A DNA stretch of 64,000 bases, taken from DASQYE01 sp036389315 (GTDB lineage: Bacteria > Acidobacteriota > Blastocatellia > Pyrinomonadales > Pyrinomonadaceae). Location of the stretch: positions 21,117 to 85,116 of the forward strand of contig DASVQF010000047.1 of the NCBI GenBank assembly GCA_036389315.1, in the 5' to 3' direction. Within the stretch, counting starts at the first letter, position 1. Each line of letters opens with the position of its first letter. Positions 62,171 through 64,000 of the stretch are shown here, piece by piece. Position numbers and translations under genes: made by a program. The notes beneath the pieces were generated by a model. The model saw only the letters and a list, made by a program, of their open reading frames with translations, ran no database searches and was not told the DNA's origin.

Positions 62171-62500
62171 TCACTCGACCTGTCCAGCCATTTCTAGCAG
62201 TTCTTCAAAGCTCTTAATAAAGGCAGGATAAAATTCAGGAGCCGCAAAAGATTGACTGCCTTTCATCTGCGCTTCGCCATAAGCTTCTTTAAGTGCCGCA
62301 AGAAAGATCGTGACCTCTGCGGGTGAAAGTTTCTCCAATGAGATATAGTTCAGTCCCGCCTCGGCCTCTCCCATCAATTCCAAAATCTTTGAAGAACCTT
62401 CCTCCGGAAGATGCTTACGTGTGAGCCTTAAGACATGGTCGAATATCCAGCCAGCCGTTGACCATGCGTGCTCTTTATTGAGGCGAATGAGCCCGGCCAT
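62171..62500 (-). CDS. Small helical protein, candidate immunity for the RHS/CdiA-type toxin
   Basis: 109 residues, starting 8 bp after the RHS stop. It is helical throughout (WIFDHVLRLTRKHL, AGLNYISLEKLSPAEVTIFLAALKEAY, EFYPAFIKSFEELLEMAG), acidic and without a signal peptide, so cytoplasmic. That matches an immunity protein against a cytoplasmic nuclease toxin. The family is not recognised; the assignment rests on position and size. Confidence 0.65.
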   Translation of the reverse strand: MAGLIRLNKEHAWSTAGWIFDHVLRLTRKHLPEEGSSKILELMGEAEAGLNYISLEKLSPAEVTIFLAALKEAYGEAQMKGSQSFAAPEFYPAFIKSFEELLEMAGQVE

Positions 62501-62508
62501 ATTTCTTC

Positions 62509-64000
62509 TTATCTTAGGAAAATGACCCTTCTTGCTTGTTGACTAGACAACCCGCTAACAAACTTTTCGATACTCTCAGTTTGCGCGCGACTAAACCTGC
62601 TAACATCAATGACAATCTGGTCAGCTTTGCCCAGATGGGTAAGTATCTGATCTGTGACCGACTCATAATTAAAATGGCGGCTATTGAGGCCAGCCCCTAC
62701 AAGGTCGTAGGTTCTTCCGTTGCGGTCAACAAAATCAGCAGCCCCCGTGCGTTCCCGCGTGAGACGGCGACCGATCTGAGCTTCGAGTCTATAGCCAGCC
62801 TCTCCTTCAGCAGGTCTAAAACCCTTAATGGCAGGATCATAGCTTAACTCCCGTTTGTGCAAAAGTCGTACCAGCTTCTCACGCTCAGCTCGCAGCGCCG
62901 CACGTTCTGTGGCAGCTTGGCTCCTCCTGGTCAGTCTAGAAAATAATCTGCCCCCAATGCGTGAGAGAAGAGGCCCACCAACAGCTTCAGCAGCCCCGAG
63001 CGCTACTATCTGACTGGCACTATCAGGAGATGAGGAGAGATGGCGGTCGGTAAGGCGGGGGGCGTGGACGGTGCTAAAACTGAGTAAAATGTAACTTGCA
63101 ACCGCTACTGCCGCGCCAACGACACATGGAATGCAATGACCATCAGGGTCAACCAGGTTGATCGGATTATTGTAGCCATACTGATACTTGTTGAGCGACT
63201 GCGGATTGGTCAGATCAGCATAGAAGGTCGGATTGTCTGCCGCATCATCTGCAAAGTCGAACAAATCGTCTGGCCCACCCGTGAACTCATCGGGACTGGT
63301 AAACCTTCCTTGTGCAGACGAATAGTACCTGGCCAGGAAGTAATCCAACCCGGTCTCGGTCTCACGCTCTTTACCAGTGAACTTCTGCCTAACATCACCT
63401 GTCCTGTAGCCCTGAGCTTCCGCCCGCCCGCTCGTCACAACCTGAGCATTGATCTCCTCTCCAAACGGCAAGTAGTCATGCCTGGACTTCACCTCTTGCG
63501 CGCTGCCCGTAACTATTCGTGTGCTGCCCAGCGTGTCCGCTGTCACATAACTCGTCCCATTATTGCTGGCTGCACCGTTATACTCTGCTACGAGTTGGCC
63601 CAGCGCGTTGTAGACAAAGAGTGTGCTGGTGAGGCCCACTGCCTTCCTGACACGACGGCCATCACCATCGTAGACGTAGGTGGCTGCCACGCCGCTGTTG
63701 GCGTTGGCTCCGCCGTCGTTGGTCTGCAAGCGGTTCTCGCCGTCATAGCTGTAGCTGTGCTGCGGGTCATTCGTCAGATTGCCCGCCGCGTCGTAGCCGT
63801 AGCCGCTCTCTGTGATCCGGTTGTTGGCCGTGCTGATCGAAGGGTTCGGCCCCAGCACATTCTGAGTCGTCTCCGCAGAGTTGAAGCGGCGGTTGCCGAA
63901 CTGGTCGTAGGTGAAGCGCTGCTGCCAGGTCTGCGCTCCGCCGTTGCTCTCGCTCGCCGTGTCGAGACGGTTGAGCGGGTCGTACGTGTAGGATTGCGAA
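62509..64000 (-). CDS. RHS protein with CdiA-type nuclease-like C-terminus, 5' end outside window
   Basis: The frame is open to the window edge, reading YD repeats (SYTYDPLNRLDTASE, FTYDQFGNRR) ahead of the ATG at 63858, so only the C-terminal ~497 residues are seen. The RHS core is GLDYFLARYYSSAQGRFTSPDEF...LNKYQYGYNNPINLVDPDGH, followed by a hydrophobic stretch (CVVGAAVAVASYILLSF). The C-terminal ~105 residues (EAGYRLEAQIGRRLTRE, GAADFVDRNGRTYDLVG, ESVTDQILTHLGKADQIVIDVSRF, ARRVIFL) have the E...D.......YD......I..HL.K.AD..V.D layout of CdiA C-terminal nuclease/tRNase toxins. The match is from pattern memory. Confidence 0.75.
   Translation of the reverse strand, partial: SQSYTYDPLNRLDTASESNGGAQTWQQRFTYDQFGNRRFNSAETTQNVLGPNPSISTANNRITESGYGYDAAGNLTNDPQHSYSYDGENRLQTNDGGANANSGVAATYVYDGDGRRVRKAVGLTSTLFVYNALGQLVAEYNGAASNNGTSYVTADTLGSTRIVTGSAQEVKSRHDYLPFGEEINAQVVTSGRAEAQGYRTGDVRQKFTGKERETETGLDYFLARYYSSAQGRFTSPDEFTGGPDDLFDFADDAADNPTFYADLTNPQSLNKYQYGYNNPINLVDPDGHCIPCVVGAAVAVASYILLSFSTVHAPRLTDRHLSSSPDSASQIVALGAAEAVGGPLLSRIGGRLFSRLTRRSQAATERAALRAEREKLVRLLHKRELSYDPAIKGFRPAEGEAGYRLEAQIGRRLTRERTGAADFVDRNGRTYDLVGAGLNSRHFNYESVTDQILTHLGKADQIVIDVSRFSRAQTESIEKFVSGLSSQQARRVIFLR

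Noticed and set aside
1..64000. tRNA, rRNA or tmRNA genes
   Set aside because: No T-arm-like GGTTCRANYCC segment in a cloverleaf context and no rRNA-like conserved stretch was noticed; a covariance search was not possible here.

Overview
This window is most likely from a high-GC Acidobacteriota genome, probably class Blastocatellia. That is an inference from gene style only: a zinc-ribbon/PAN protein of a type I associate with this group, abundant PD40 (TolB-like) propellers, long YD-repeat (RHS) proteins with LTD/PKD domains, and a ParA operon with a Pro-rich winged-helix partner. No rRNA or tRNA gene was seen to confirm it.

Region 1 (1-1292, + strand) is the 3' end of a PD40/DUF11 protein, closed by a strong hairpin. 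Region 2 (1391-39456, all - strand) is an apparently complete extracellular contractile injection system (eCIS), a phage-tail-like particle without capsid, portal or terminase genes. In transcription order it holds: a sigma54-type activator, a small protein, a carboxypeptidase-regulatory-like protein, a Pro/Ala-rich protein, sheath 1, tube 1, a tail chaperone-like protein, a DUF6760-like small protein, sheath 2, tube 2, a DUF4255 terminator, an AAA+ ATPase, two DUF4157 cargo/toxin proteins flanking a Cys-cluster protein, a TPR protein, a repetitive Arg-rich protein, a LysM tube initiator, hub (gpD), spike (gpV/VgrG), PAAR tip, gp25, two baseplate-J wedges, a propeller-Tail_P2_I fusion and two fibre-like proteins. 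Many neighbours overlap by 4 bp (ATGA/GTGA/TAATG), so it reads as one long operon. Tube, sheath and baseplate form the injector, the ATPase would act in assembly or recycling, the fibres recognise a target, and the DUF4157 proteins are the likely payload.

Region 3 (39457-42197) is a repeat-bearing intergenic stretch and a translationally coupled HTH-ParA-winged-helix operon. The winged-helix gene carries a perfect 29-bp inverted repeat and GGGTTGGGAT tracts. Region 4 (42300-47176, + strand) is a graveyard with some live genes: a deleted/frameshifted secreted protein, a DinB stub, a frameshifted PhyH dioxygenase and an RHS remnant, beside intact secreted, zinc-ribbon and PD40 genes. Region 5 (about 47264-48675) looks like a small cluster of integron attC sites without an integrase, carrying a secreted hypothetical protein and a GrpB-family gene.

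Region 6 (48750-53213) has a pectate lyase whose 5' end is lost at a rearrangement junction, a truncated barrel-like gene on the other strand, and a trypsin-fold protease. Region 7 (53645-64000, - strand) has two RHS loci: a 2468-residue RHS protein with a HExxH-bearing C-terminus overlapping a secreted small protein (candidate immunity), and the 3' part of another RHS protein with a CdiA-type nuclease-like tip and a small downstream candidate immunity gene. Between them lies an orphan RHS fragment. No CRISPR array, rRNA or tRNA gene was recognised.
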